The notes under the pieces: generated by a model
Told to the model about the DNA's origin: nothing
What the model saw: only the letters and a program-made list of their open reading frames with translations
The model's database searches: none
Assembly (NCBI GenBank): GCA_015039315.1
Contig: WIDE01000029.1
Span: 206,778 to 270,777, forward strand
DNA: 64,000 nucleotides
Direction of reading: 5' to 3'
From: Clavulina sp. PMI_390
Taxonomy: Eukaryota; Basidiomycota; Agaricomycetes; Cantharellales; Hydnaceae
Shown here: in pieces, positions 31,820-42,284 of the stretch
Position numbering within the stretch: position 1 is the stretch's first letter
Layout: every line of letters starts with the position of its first letter
Translations under genes and position numbers: made by a program

Positions 31820-32811
31820 TTAGTCCCAGTCAATGCCGTCGTCGTTGTCTTCAGCTGTTCCCCGTATCGTAGCACTTTGAGTACTCTTGGAAGCTAGCTT
31901 CTTTGATCCTCCGTCTAAACTAATTACCCCTGTGGAACGTATTAATAACGGCTTTCACTTCTGCGGAGAAGGAAACCCCTTACCTGATTGAGCAAGGCGG
32001 AATTCTAGTGCAGAGGTGGTGAACGAGTCATTGTTCCCAATCTCTTCGAACCCAATGAGTCTATAGTATTTGGTCTTAATATGCCCGCACCTTAGAATCT
32101 CATTCGATAGTGGCTCACCTGTCTTTTGTGACCCCGCGAATAAAGCATACAACGCATGGCAGCACCTTGATTTGGAGCTTCTCGACGAGCCATGGCACAT
32201 TCTCAACAAAGACTTTGATGAAGCGGGTTTTGAAGTGGCGGGGCGCGATCATCTATTAATCCCAAGTTAGCGCAAGTCACGATTGCCCAGACTGCGCACT
32301 GACTTCCAGGTGTTTGTTCATCACAGCGCAGCGGTGGAAGTCTCGATGGTAGAAATGTATTACACAGCGATCCTCGTTTCTTCAATGGTCGATCAGCCCG
32401 AATTGCCAAACTTAGCACTCAACGATAGACTCACGCACTCGTTCGAATGACTTCCTTCTCGTCTGAGATTTCTGAAAGTCTCCCGTGATCGGACTCTCGC
32501 ATGTTTTGGGTTTTGGCAATCTCTGCCTTGAGAGCCTCCAGTCTTTGTTCACGGAAGCCAGAGATGTCAAAGTCATCCTTCTCTAGTTCTTCGAGAAGAG
32601 CGTCGTCGTCGTCATCAGATATGTGGTCTTCACTGTCCTTTTGAGAGGAACCATGGAATCTCGAGGCTATCTCGGCAATTTTTGGATCCACTGGGGGTGT
32701 TGGTGGGCGAATCCTATTCAGAAACAATCTGTTACTCGCCTCGCCGATATATTGCACAAACTAAAGCAGAATAGGAGAATATCCGTACCTATCCTCGTCA
32801 TCTTGGGCCAT
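31820..32811 (-). CDS. PLP1: Phosducin-like / TXNDC9-type thioredoxin-fold protein Plp1
   Basis: PLP1/TXNDC9 proteins work with the CCT chaperonin in folding of tubulin and actin and bind G-beta-gamma in yeast. The start MAQDDEDR at 32811 ends exon 1. Exon 2 has IRPPTPPVDPKIAEIASRFH, an acidic stretch DDDDDALLEELE, and FREQRLEALKAE. The thioredoxin-like part follows: CVIHFYHRDFHRCAVMNKHLE (split here for reading as CVIHFYHRDF and HRCAVMNKHLE), LAPRHFKTRFIKV, PWLVEKLQIKVLPCV, LIGFEEIGNNDSFTTSALEF. The redox CXXC pair is absent, as usual for this family. The C-terminus DDGIDWD is acidic. An alpha-tubulin gene lies at the right end of the same window. The neighbour PHR1 is head-to-head, 159 bp away. 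Confidence 0.88.
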
Positions 32812-32970
32812 GGTGATTGGATCGGCGATCCTCAGCAAAACCGAGCTCCGTGTCAACTTGACCAAACAACACGACTCGATGATGATGGCGGAGGGATCGA
32901 ACCCTCGAGCTACGTCGTCACGATTCGCCAAATCATCTTCGCACGACGAGTTTTGCACTCATCCACCATC
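32812..32970. promoter_or_regulatory. Divergent promoter region of PLP1 and photolyase, with a tRNA-like B box
   Basis: 159 bp between start codons. The minus strand carries GGTTCGATCCC, a perfect match to the pol III B box, inside a T-arm-like hairpin (32890-32906). It is followed directly by a segment (32883-32889) that pairs with 32965-32971 over 7 bp. See findings. The element is not called as a tRNA gene. Confidence 0.4.
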
Positions 32971-35428
32971 ATGGTTGGCACTAAACGCGGCCAGAGATCA
33001 CTCGACGGATTCGTTGCCAAACCCGCCAAGAAGGCCAAACTCTCAAAGAGTGCCACCACGGATGAAGGCGCGTCTGCGGCCCCAGATGTCAACATGAAAA
33101 GCGCGACCACCTCCTCGCCGAAGACTGAGGCGTATATCAAAGAACTTCCCGGCAAGATTGCTACATTCGAGGCTGCAGCTGCTGTGGATGCCAATCCACC
33201 TCTTGGACAACTCCAGGACATTATGAGTGACCTCAAGCAAGTTGGCGCTGGCGAATGTGTCGTGTATTGGATGCGCAATGAAGACATCCGTCGTACGCCC
33301 CGTTTAGTTCTTTCATTTGTTGAAGTCTGGCATCTCATCCTTGCCAAATTATCTCAACTAGTCGAGGACAATCGAGCTCTTGAGCACGCGTCCAAACATG
33401 CCACTAAACATTCCATTCCTCTTGTTGTTCTTTTCGTCATCAGCCCTGGCGACTACCGAGCCCATGACCGCTCCCCGCGCCGCATTGACTTTATGCTCCG
33501 TAACTTACGAATCATCCAGGCAAGCCCAGCTTCTCTTGTTGGTACCTAACAACTATTGTCTCAGAACTGACTTAGCTTCGAAATTAGGATGATCTGGACA
33601 AATTGAACATTCCCCTCCATGTGTTGACGCAGTCTCCTCGCAAGACGATCCCCAAAGCTGTGGTCGAGTTGGCCAGGAGCTGGGGCGCTACTCAGATATT
33701 TGGGAACATTGAGTATGAGGTCGACGAGCTCCGTCGCGACATGGAGGTTGTCAAGCTCTGCAATGAATCAAGTATGCGGGCATCGTTCCTCGCCGATAAG
33801 CTCATCGTCGAACCGGGCAAGCTAGCAACGAAGCAAGGCAAACAGTACGCTGTATACACCCCATGGCTCCGATGTGAGTCTGTGTATTACTTCCCTTGCA
33901 TATCTCATGCTCACCTGCTATAAATTTATAGCATGGACGGAATATGTTCGCGCACACCCTGCAGTGCTCAAGGAATTCTCCAGTCCGAAACAGAACGACA
34001 AATCTATCCGGAACGAGTCAACCTTCAAGGCGATGTTCGCTACTCAAGTCCCTGAGTCGGTCCTAGGATTTGAGTGCGAGGACGCCAAGAAGATGACGGA
34101 GCTCTGGCCTGCTGGCATCACTGCTGCTCGAAAGGTGAGCGTCGTGGTGTTCGTGCTTTTGATATTGTACCTCATTATAGTCCTCTAGATGTTCGAGCAC
34201 TTTTTGCATTCTGAGGCTAGATCGTCTCAGCTTGGTGATAATTCGCCTCTCGAGAAAGGAGCATCGAAAGCAGACAGCGAGTCAAGCCGAATGGCTCGAT
34301 ACAAAGATGATCGCAATCGCTGCGACATTGACTCGAGTTCTCGTATGAGGTAACTTGTCCCTCACATACGCAATCCCCCACGTTGGATATCTGATCACAG
34401 TGTTTTCCTTATAGCCCATATCTTGCCTCGGGGATCATCTCTGCACGAGAACTCATCCGTACTAGCATGGCGTTTGCCAACCAGAAGCAAATCAGCCCCG
34501 ACCGTTCTATCAGCCCGGGCTGCTACATGTCAGAGGTAGCATGGCGAGATTTCTACACGCACGTCATGGTCGCTTTTCCGCGCGTGTCGATGGGCCGTCC
34601 ATACCTGGAGAAATTTGCAGATGTCAAGTGGGAGAAAGATGGAGATATGCTCGAGGCTTGGAAGAAAGGAATGACGGGTGTTCCAATCGTCGATGCTGCA
34701 ATGAGACAGGCTGTGTCGCAAGGTATGCTTCCACCTGGGATACCTTGTGATGAACGAAACTGATAAGGCTGCTCAGGCTGGATGCACAACCGCGCTCGTA
34801 TGATTGCTGCCATGTTCCTCACGAAAGACCTCATGATGGACTGGCGACTTGGAGAACAGGTTTGGATCTATTGTACCTCGGTCTTGGCTCTATCTCTGTG
34901 GGCTAACTATTTTGCATAGTTCTTCATGCAGCAGTTCGTTGATGGGGACCTAGCGAGCAACAACGGTGGCTGGCAGTGGAGCGCTAGCACTGGAACGGAT
35001 CCTCAGCCCTACTTCCGTATTTTTAATCCATACGCGCAGGCTGAAAAGGTCAGTCATGATATATTATCGCATCATGTCCTATCGAGACCCTCATCTTCCA
35101 TCTACTTCCCTTTCCCATCCGACAGGCTGACCCAACTGGTATGTATTGTGCGAGGATAGCATCTGCTTCTAACCTGACCTACATGTATCTCCTAGGCGAT
35201 TATATCCGCCACTTCGTGCCTGAACTGAGGGACCTTCGCGGGAAAGGTATGTTCCCACCCTCTGAATTATGCCGACCGACTAAGGCTTTGTCCTTAGCGA
35301 TCTATGACCCTCACAGTCACTTGGAGCCGTCCGCGTTCAAGAAGCTTGGATATCCTAAACCCATCATTGATCATGCCGAAGGACGGGATAGGGCTCTACG
35401 CCGATATAAGAACCCTGGGGAAGAGTAA
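32971..35428 (+). CDS. PHR1: Class I CPD photolyase
   Basis: Light-driven repair of cyclobutane pyrimidine dimers with FAD. The start [14 protein letters not shown] at 32971 leads into a Lys-rich, possibly nuclear N-terminus. Then come [20 protein letters not shown] (the antenna-domain start, spliced across 33293-33361), [125 protein letters not shown], and [19 protein letters not shown]. The [20 protein letters not shown] signature separates CPD photolyase from cryptochromes and (6-4) enzymes. The intron after RNLRIIQ may use a GC donor (CAG|GCAAGC at 33520). A GT donor 18 nt later is also in frame but inserts six residues. Confidence 0.94.
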
Positions 35429-35522
35429 TTATACAAGGCCCTTGAGCTTTTATCCAGTTCTCTAATCTGTTTCTTCCTATGAGTATTACATCTTGTATAT
35501 TGTACGTACATTAATTTGCTAA

Positions 35523-36482
35523 TCACTGCGAGGCTAGTCGCTCTTCATATGCTGCCCAGCCTGCTTGTTGATATCGCTTCGCTTCCGTGGTGATAACGTC
35601 TGAGGGAGAGCCTTCGCCTTTGCCATAGATCCCTCGCCCAACGATGATCACATCACATCCCTTCTCAAAGATCACTTCCCGTGGCGTTTTGTACTGCTGT
35701 CCCATCCCATCGCCTTTGACGTCTAACCCAACACCAGGGGTGAGGATAAGGAAGTCTTCTGCGGGGTCGGATAACGATGCTTCAGTCTTCTGCATCGCGA
35801 TGAAGCCAATAACGAAGTCGCGGTGCTCCCGAGCCATTGCCACAGCGCTCCGAGTGTATTCACCCAGAGCGAGGGTGCCTTGTGAGCTCATCTCCGAGAG
35901 CAGCAATAGTCCGCGATTGAGCGGGAGCCCAACGGAGGCAAGACCAGTCACGACCGAGGGACCGGGAACAGGGTGGGCGTTGGTGATATGCGCCCAAGAC
36001 GCAATTCGATGAACTCCTCGAGAGTACTGAAGCACAACGGTGTTGCCTATACAAAACGGGATGAGCGGGTCAGGACGAGGCGGGATGGATGCGGGAAATA
36101 TGCAGCACGCACCAATGTCGGCGAACTTTCGGTCTTCAAAGATCAAGAAGTCGTGCTTCTCGCTCAGCGCAACCAGCTTCTCGACGAGATCATGATCAAA
36201 ATCCTCCACGATGTCAATATGGGTCTGAGCCGCGAATGAAGCAGGGGAAGCAGGCCAGAGAACTCAGGATATATGCCGAGCATGATATGGGATAATGAGA
36301 CTCGCTTTGATCAAGCACACGTAGGGAGCGACGGCTTCTACGACTCGGAGAACGCTGTCTTTCTTCGTCACGTCCACAGAAACGCAGAGGTTAGATTTTT
36401 TACGCTCCATGCATGCTAGAAGTGCTTTAGCAGCAGAGTTTTCGAAGTTTTTCTCGCGATCAGCGTATGAAAGCGGAGCCAT
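35523..36482 (-). CDS. URA3: Orotidine 5'-phosphate decarboxylase
   Basis: Last step to UMP. Three exons, 36482-36306, 36224-36113 and 36046-35523, give exactly 270 aa, normal for fungal URA3/pyrG. Key residues are visible: SVDVTKK near the start, THIDIVEDF, the catalytic [10 protein letters not shown] (Lys and Asp of the D-x-K-x-x-D array), [29 protein letters not shown] and [11 protein letters not shown]. Exon 1 ends ATC AAA and the intron opens with GCGAGT, a GC donor; the only frame that gives the conserved LIK-THIDIV uses it. The start at 36482 ([13 protein letters not shown]) is the first ATG and matches relatives. Head-to-head with PUS7, 144 bp between starts. Confidence 0.96.
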
Positions 36483-36626
36483 GACTTGGGTTTGCAAAGC
36501 TTGTTTCTTCAGAGGAAAAATCAGAGAGAGTAGGAGATCGAGGATCGAAAGGATTTGAATACGATTCTGTTGACGCCGAGGGAAACTGAGCCAAACTGTG
36601 GCCCATCACACCCTTCATACTTTGCT
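36483..36626. promoter_or_regulatory. Shared divergent promoter region of URA3 and PUS7
   Basis: 144 bp between the two start codons, the shortest divergent gap in the window. An in-frame upstream ATG at 36555 could extend PUS7, which would shorten the gap further. Confidence 0.45.
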
Positions 36627-39600
36627 ATGGACGTCGAGAGCGCCTCAGAGACGATTTCTGCTGGCACAACCCGCCCACGCGAGGAGGACGACCTTCCCGC
36701 GGCTAAGAAACAAAAACTAAGCTCTCCGATCGTAGCGCAGTCTCCTCCAGCTAGCACTAGTGAAAGTGCGCTTGAGAATACTACCTCAAAATACATCATC
36801 GAGGACCTCCTACCTCCTTCAAGAACTCTTTTCATTACCGAGGTCAACGAAAAACCTGCCGATCAGCCCTGGTTGACCTTTGAGGCTGATGTTGGCATTA
36901 CTCAGTATGTCAGTAGTGGAGTCCCTCCGATTCAGGGCATTATAAAACAGAGGTGAGCTGCAGGGAGTCTACACCGATGAATCTAATAGCTGAGATGCAT
37001 GTGTAGGTTCACGGACTTCTTAGTCTATGAAGTTGACCGTGAATGGAACGTCGTCCATCTCAACGAGATTGGCAAGCCTGCCAATACTGTTCCAAAACCT
37101 GAGCCTACTACCGAAACCCCCACTGCTACCATCGCCCCTCCTAAAGCGGATGCTGTAAAAGAAGATGCAGCAGAAGCTGTTGAAGGAGGTGAACACATCT
37201 CAGATCCAGTGACCGACGCTGCTACTGGGCAAGATCCTCTCCTGACAGACGACATGGGACCTCCTTCCGGCGCTGGGCAACTTCCTACTCCGGATCCCCT
37301 CGCCCTTCCGGAAGCATTAGACCCCCCTGACGATGGCGCATGGTTGGGCAAATTCACCACTCGCCTGTCCCCGTACCTTTCCATGGCTACGATTGAGGAA
37401 CTGAAACTCATGTTCCTCCAAGGCCCTGCTCCTCCTCCTTCCCGAAAGTTGGATTCTGGCTGGCCAAAGGTAACAACAACAACAGATGCAGACGCATCCG
37501 AGCCCATGGCTGTCGATGCTGATGATTCCAAACCAGCTTCGGCGGATCCAGCTTCACCTGAGGGAATCGAGAATGCGGAGGGCAGTGGGACGAAAGCTGA
37601 AAGGGGTGGGAAAGGTGCAAGGGGTCGTGGAAACCGCGGTGGCCGAGGAAAAGGAGGGGTGCCGCGTACGGCAGACAAGGCACAAGATCGCAAGGTCGTC
37701 ACGGATGTCAGTACCACAGCTCTGGATAGATTTCGACTTCCTTTGTGTGATATTCATATGGCCGATTTATTTGCTTCCAGGCTATTGCCGAGAAAGCGAC
37801 GCGAACTACCCTGCATCAAGCCATTCGAGAACTATTCGGCGGCCAACTGGAGAGTGAGGTCGTAAAGGGAACCGAAGGAGACAATACTCGGATCGCCATT
37901 CGGTGGAATAACCGCCCACCGCGTAACGCAAAGAGCAAGAAACGTACGGGATTCTCCATCACAAAAACCTGTGCCTGCTAACGCAAATCCTCGCATACAG
38001 CTGGAAAGAATCCCCGTGATCCTCGCGATCCTTCTGCGCCGTATATTCCCCCTTACATTCACTTCACCATGCACAAAGCGAATCGTGATACCCAAGATGC
38101 GATCTCTCACCTGTCTCGCCTCCTCAAATGTACGGTCAAGGAACTCGCAGTAGCCGGCACAAAGGACAGGCGTGGGGTAACAACTCAGCGCGTGAGCCTA
38201 AAACGACTTAACCGGACTCTACAGGATGTGTGGAAAAGCGTGAATAACGTTCCAGGAAGAAGGAGCGAGTCCGAGGCCGTCACAAAGCGCGGAGAGCGAG
38301 GTGTACGCATTGGAGATCTTGTCTACCGGAAGAGTCCTCTCGATTTAGGGCATCTCAAAGGCAACGCATTCGTTATTACTCTTCGGTGCGTCCCTTTTTT
38401 CTCCCAACAGGCCAATTATTCGCCACCTGGTGCTAATTAGCTGCTTCGCGCACTAGCAATGTGAAGGAATCAGAAGAACACATTAACCAGGCTATGCAAA
38501 GCATGAAAGAGCGTGGCTTCATCAATTATTATGGTGCGTGGCACCTAATCTAAAATGTTCGGATTTGGGACCCTTGCTAACTTTATTCGGATAGGTATGC
38601 AACGATTCGGGACTTCGCCGATCCCTACCCATTCTATCGGACTTGCACTGCTCCAATCGAACTGGAAGAGAGCCCTGGATCTCATTCTTCGGCCTCGCCC
38701 CGGAGAAGCTCACGAAGCAGAAGCAGGTAGACGCGCTTGGCTGGAGGATCGTGATCTCCGCAGGGCACTGCAACTCATGCCCCGGCGCATGGTTGCGGAG
38801 CGTGCAGTGCTCGAAGCTTATGTGAAGAATTTCAACTCTGACACGGACATGCAGAACGCACTCCATGCTGTGAGTAATTTGAGACAAACCGCTAGTGAGG
38901 CCCTTTGCCCTAATAGTTTATTGCGACACAGATCCCCAAGAACTTGCGAACGATGTATGTTCACGCGTATCAGTCGTACGTCTGGAACGCCATTGTTTCA
39001 GAACGCTTGTCGAAGCACAGGATGGAGCCTATTCCCGGAGATCTGGTTTTCGACCTTGGAAAGAAAAATAAGAAAGGCGAAAATGATTCGGAGGATGAGG
39101 GTGAGCTCACCCCGCTACTCAAAATTTGGTCGACAAAGGGTTGAGCCACTAATTGTAATTCTTTAGACTTCGAGGTAGAAGCCCTCCTTGATGGGGAAGA
39201 GCCTGAGGAGCAATTAGATGGCGTAGCCAACGGGTCCAAGAAGCAAGTTAATGTGAAGGTCAAGACGCTCACGGATCAGAACATCCACAAATATACAATC
39301 TTCGATGTCATCATGCCTCTACCTGGGTTCGACGTCGAGTATCCTGGCGGAGAGCTTGGAGAGAAATACAAGGCGTTCATGACAGCAGATGGCCTGGATC
39401 CTGATAACATGGAACGGGATCGCAAGTGCGTATACTGTATCTCCATCTTTAGAACTCTGCACTCAACAGGAGCATTCATTCATATAGGGACTATTCACTC
39501 GCGGGTTCGTATCGAAAAATCATGCACCGCCCCAAGGAGCTGTCGTGGCGCATTCTCAAGTACACGGACCCGGAAGTCCCCCTTGCTCAATCAGACGAGG

Positions 39601-39826
39601 ACAAGATCCTCGGTTTCGACCCTCCTGGACCCCGTGAAGACGGGATGTTTTCTGCACTACAGATCGAGCTCCAACTAGGGACGGCTTGTTACGCTACGAT
39701 GGCACTTCGCGAAGTTACAAAGACGGACACAAGCGCTCACTATCAGAGTGTATTAACTCAGGGTGCAGAGGACCAAGCGCACAGAGGTACAGAAGCGCAA
39801 GCAGAGCAGGCTGCCATGGCAGAATA
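36627..39826 (+). CDS. PUS7: tRNA pseudouridine synthase Pus7 (TruD family)
   Basis: Pus7 makes pseudouridine at U13/U35 of tRNAs and at sites in U2 snRNA and mRNAs. The start at 36627 (MDVESASETISAG) precedes a KKQK-containing basic patch, a likely nuclear signal. TruD landmarks: DVGITQYVS, QRFTDFLVYEVD, IHFTMHKANRDTQDAI, the catalytic AVAGTKDRRGVTTQ (Asp nucleophile), PLDLGHLKGNAFVITLR, FINYYGMQRFGT, YVHAYQSYVWNAIVSERL, and FDVIMPLPGFDVEYP. Between the start of the catalytic domain and AIAEKATRTTLHQ lies a long low-complexity insertion (about 37085-37715) with an Arg/Gly-rich tract. The exon ends near 37760-37780 and 38400 were inferred from motif continuity. The stop is at 39824-39826, 103 bp from the convergent LtrA gene. 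Confidence 0.93.
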
Positions 39827-39929
39827 GATTTTTCCTTTTGCTAACTTTTGTGTAGATAACCAATGGTACCGTGCTGTAATCTAAAGACTGGTATGATGAA
39901 TGAAATGGTATCTGTAGCAAAGCACATTG

Positions 39930-42062
39930 TTATTCGACTAGTTGCTTTTCGGTATCGTCATTGGATGTCGTGGGTTCAAGTTGTCGTTGGTGAGTGCGGT
40001 CAGGTACATATAGTCCTGGCTCTGCGAAGCAAGGATACCCGCGCCATTGAAGCGTTGCAGCCCACATTTCTGCGCGCTTTCCAGGATCAGCGGCGACAGC
40101 GTTGGGGGGTGTGCTCATCCCTGGGCTGGAACCTTCGTCTCTTGGTTGGTACGCCGGACCATTAGGGCCATCTAAGGACGAGACAGACTCCCAAAGGAAT
40201 GTACCAAATGAAAGGGCTGCTATAATGCCCAACAGCTTGTTGCTACTCAAGGTTTCTTGTGATGTGAGGGGCAAAAACACCACAATGATTGCGCTGACGA
40301 GACGTCCTCCGATTCGCGCGTCCTGCAAGTCGAGGGTTCGACAACGAGTCACAAATCAGCAGATGTCAGGTATAACAAAACAGTCCCTCACCTTTGGGAA
40401 CCATACTTCGCCCGGCTCATCGCGACTTGTGTCTATGTAAGCTAGTGCCCACAAGCTGAGCATGGCAACTGTATATCCTCCACAGAATATCCATCGGACA
40501 CCACTCTCGACATCCACATTTTCACTGACCAGTTCAGCTGAGGCATCACCAACAAGCGTCAGGGACATCACCAGTGGGATGTGTAGATTCAACCACGCTA
40601 TCGCAGAGGCGGCCGACTAAAGGGAGCCCATCAGTCAAGACAAAGTTAGGTTCGGGATCAAATAACTCATTCAATTGATTGCATACCTTGCGAATAGGGT
40701 GGAGGATTTTCTTACAGCCTGAGCCCCCTATATAGAGTAGCTGGAAGGAGAAGGCTATAACAAGCGAAAGAACAGCCCGGCCGACGCCTTCATGAACACC
40801 TAATCCAGCTGGCTGTCCTGATATCGAGGAAAACAAGAACTCTCCCATCACTAACGTGAAGAAATCGTTGAAGCGATCAAGTTCGTGTTCCTTTGCGCAA
40901 AGGGGCGTTTGAATGAGGCGAAGACCTAGAGAAGGAGACACGCTCGACTCACAATGGACAAGGCGGAAGAGTATTGCAGGTGCATCAGGTTCTTGAATGC
41001 GGGTGAATAAACGTACAGCCAAGCGCAATATTCAAGGCTGCAATAAGACAATGAGAACCTGATAAATCGGATCGCACAATACCACCTTACTGACCAGATA
41101 GCAACTGAGGCAATCGCAGCCGCTTGATGGACATTGACAAAGATGCTCGCAATCCATAGCCCCATAAACACGGCAGCGAACACCCAATGGGCACGCACTT
41201 GGATCCTCCACGCCTTGACGAAGAAAGAGTACCAGAGGAACACGCCCCCGACAGTGCCAGTGGCAACTAGGTAAGCGGCAACGGCTGTCGAGCGACCTGG
41301 ACCTTCGCTACGATCCTGCTCGACGGACGTAGCATTATTCCCGTATACGACGAGAGCTGCCATTACTACAAGGATGAGCATGCGTTGTTGGAGGTCGTCG
41401 TTCCAAAACGAGTCCATGATCTCACGGACATAAGTCCATACCATGAAGGCAGGCAGGAATGTGAGAATGTATTTTGCCAAGCCCGCACCATCAGGGTGGC
41501 GGACGCATTCCTTGGCAAGCACAGAGATAAGGCCTATCAGCAGAGGGACAGGAGCAGGGTTACGACTCGGATTGAGCGCCAGTCAAGGAGTTTGTAGCGC
41601 ATACCGACAAAGGTGAGGTCGAAGAACAGCCTGACAAACGATTGGATAAGTTTATGCCAAGAACTTGATGGCACGTTTCGCAGATTTGCTCAGGAGTAGT
41701 ACTCACTCTAGGCGTTGACTCGTCCTTTCGGTGGTATCACGAATAAGCACACCGCCTCTGAAATATTGCAATGGTCGTGGGCGTCTGAAAAGATAGCGGC
41801 GCTCGCGATGCGTCCTCCGAGCATGAGCGTCTATCCTCTCACGTTCCCGATGCTTATTATCGCGTTGTTCCATCACAGCCTCCTCCTCGAACGTTATGTG
41901 ATTGATATCACCAAAGCGAAGGTGGTTGTGCTCCGCATGATGCTGTGGAGGATGGGCTGAATGCGAAGAGGCATGATGAGCAGGTGGAGGTTCTCTTGGG
42001 GAGGGATCCAAAGCAGCAAGTCCGTCCAGCTCGGCTGTTTGAGGTCGAGTTTCCTCAAACAT
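39930..42062 (-). CDS. LtrA-family multi-pass membrane protein
   Basis: LtrA proteins were named from a Listeria low-temperature-requirement gene; their function is unknown and fungi have scattered copies. The start MFEETRPQTAE at 42062 is the first ATG in frame; the frame is open upstream without another ATG. A His/Pro-rich, acidic N-terminus of about 100 residues precedes the hallmark RLELFFDLTFVG, which is split by an intron after RLE. Seven or more hydrophobic segments follow (for example YILTFLPAFMVWTYV, MLILVVMAALVVYG, WVFAAVFMGLWIASIF, VLSLVIAFSFQLLYI). The second family motif is HELDRFNDFFTLVMGEFLF. The last exon ends at 39930 with a hydrophilic tail. Cellular membrane and substrate are not predictable from sequence. 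Confidence 0.8.
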
Positions 42063-42284
42063 CAGAATATATCCGATAGGCAAGTTTCTGGTGAGCGCGC
42101 TGGTAGTTTGTGCGGAGCCCTCGAGCTTCAGCCACAACGTGTGCTGTTCTCAAATCTCGACGTCGATGCACGGCTCCCACGGTAGGTGCCGTGAGAAATT
42201 CTGCTTCTCAACTTGGTTCGACCATGGGAGATGCACATGCACTCTCTATCCTCTTTTGATTCCAGCAGTTGGTGATATCTATTT

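Noticed and set aside
32883..32971. Calling the tRNA-like fold a functional tRNA gene
   Set aside because: No D loop with GG, no A box and no U33 in any reasonable anticodon loop, and it overlaps the photolyase start codon. Kept as a finding only.
17888..36482. A pyrimidine-synthesis gene cluster (URA4 and URA3)
   Set aside because: The two genes are 16 kb apart with unrelated genes between them, and other pathway genes are absent.
42063..42137. LtrA protein start at 42137
   Set aside because: That position is TTG, not ATG. The first ATG in frame is at 42062.
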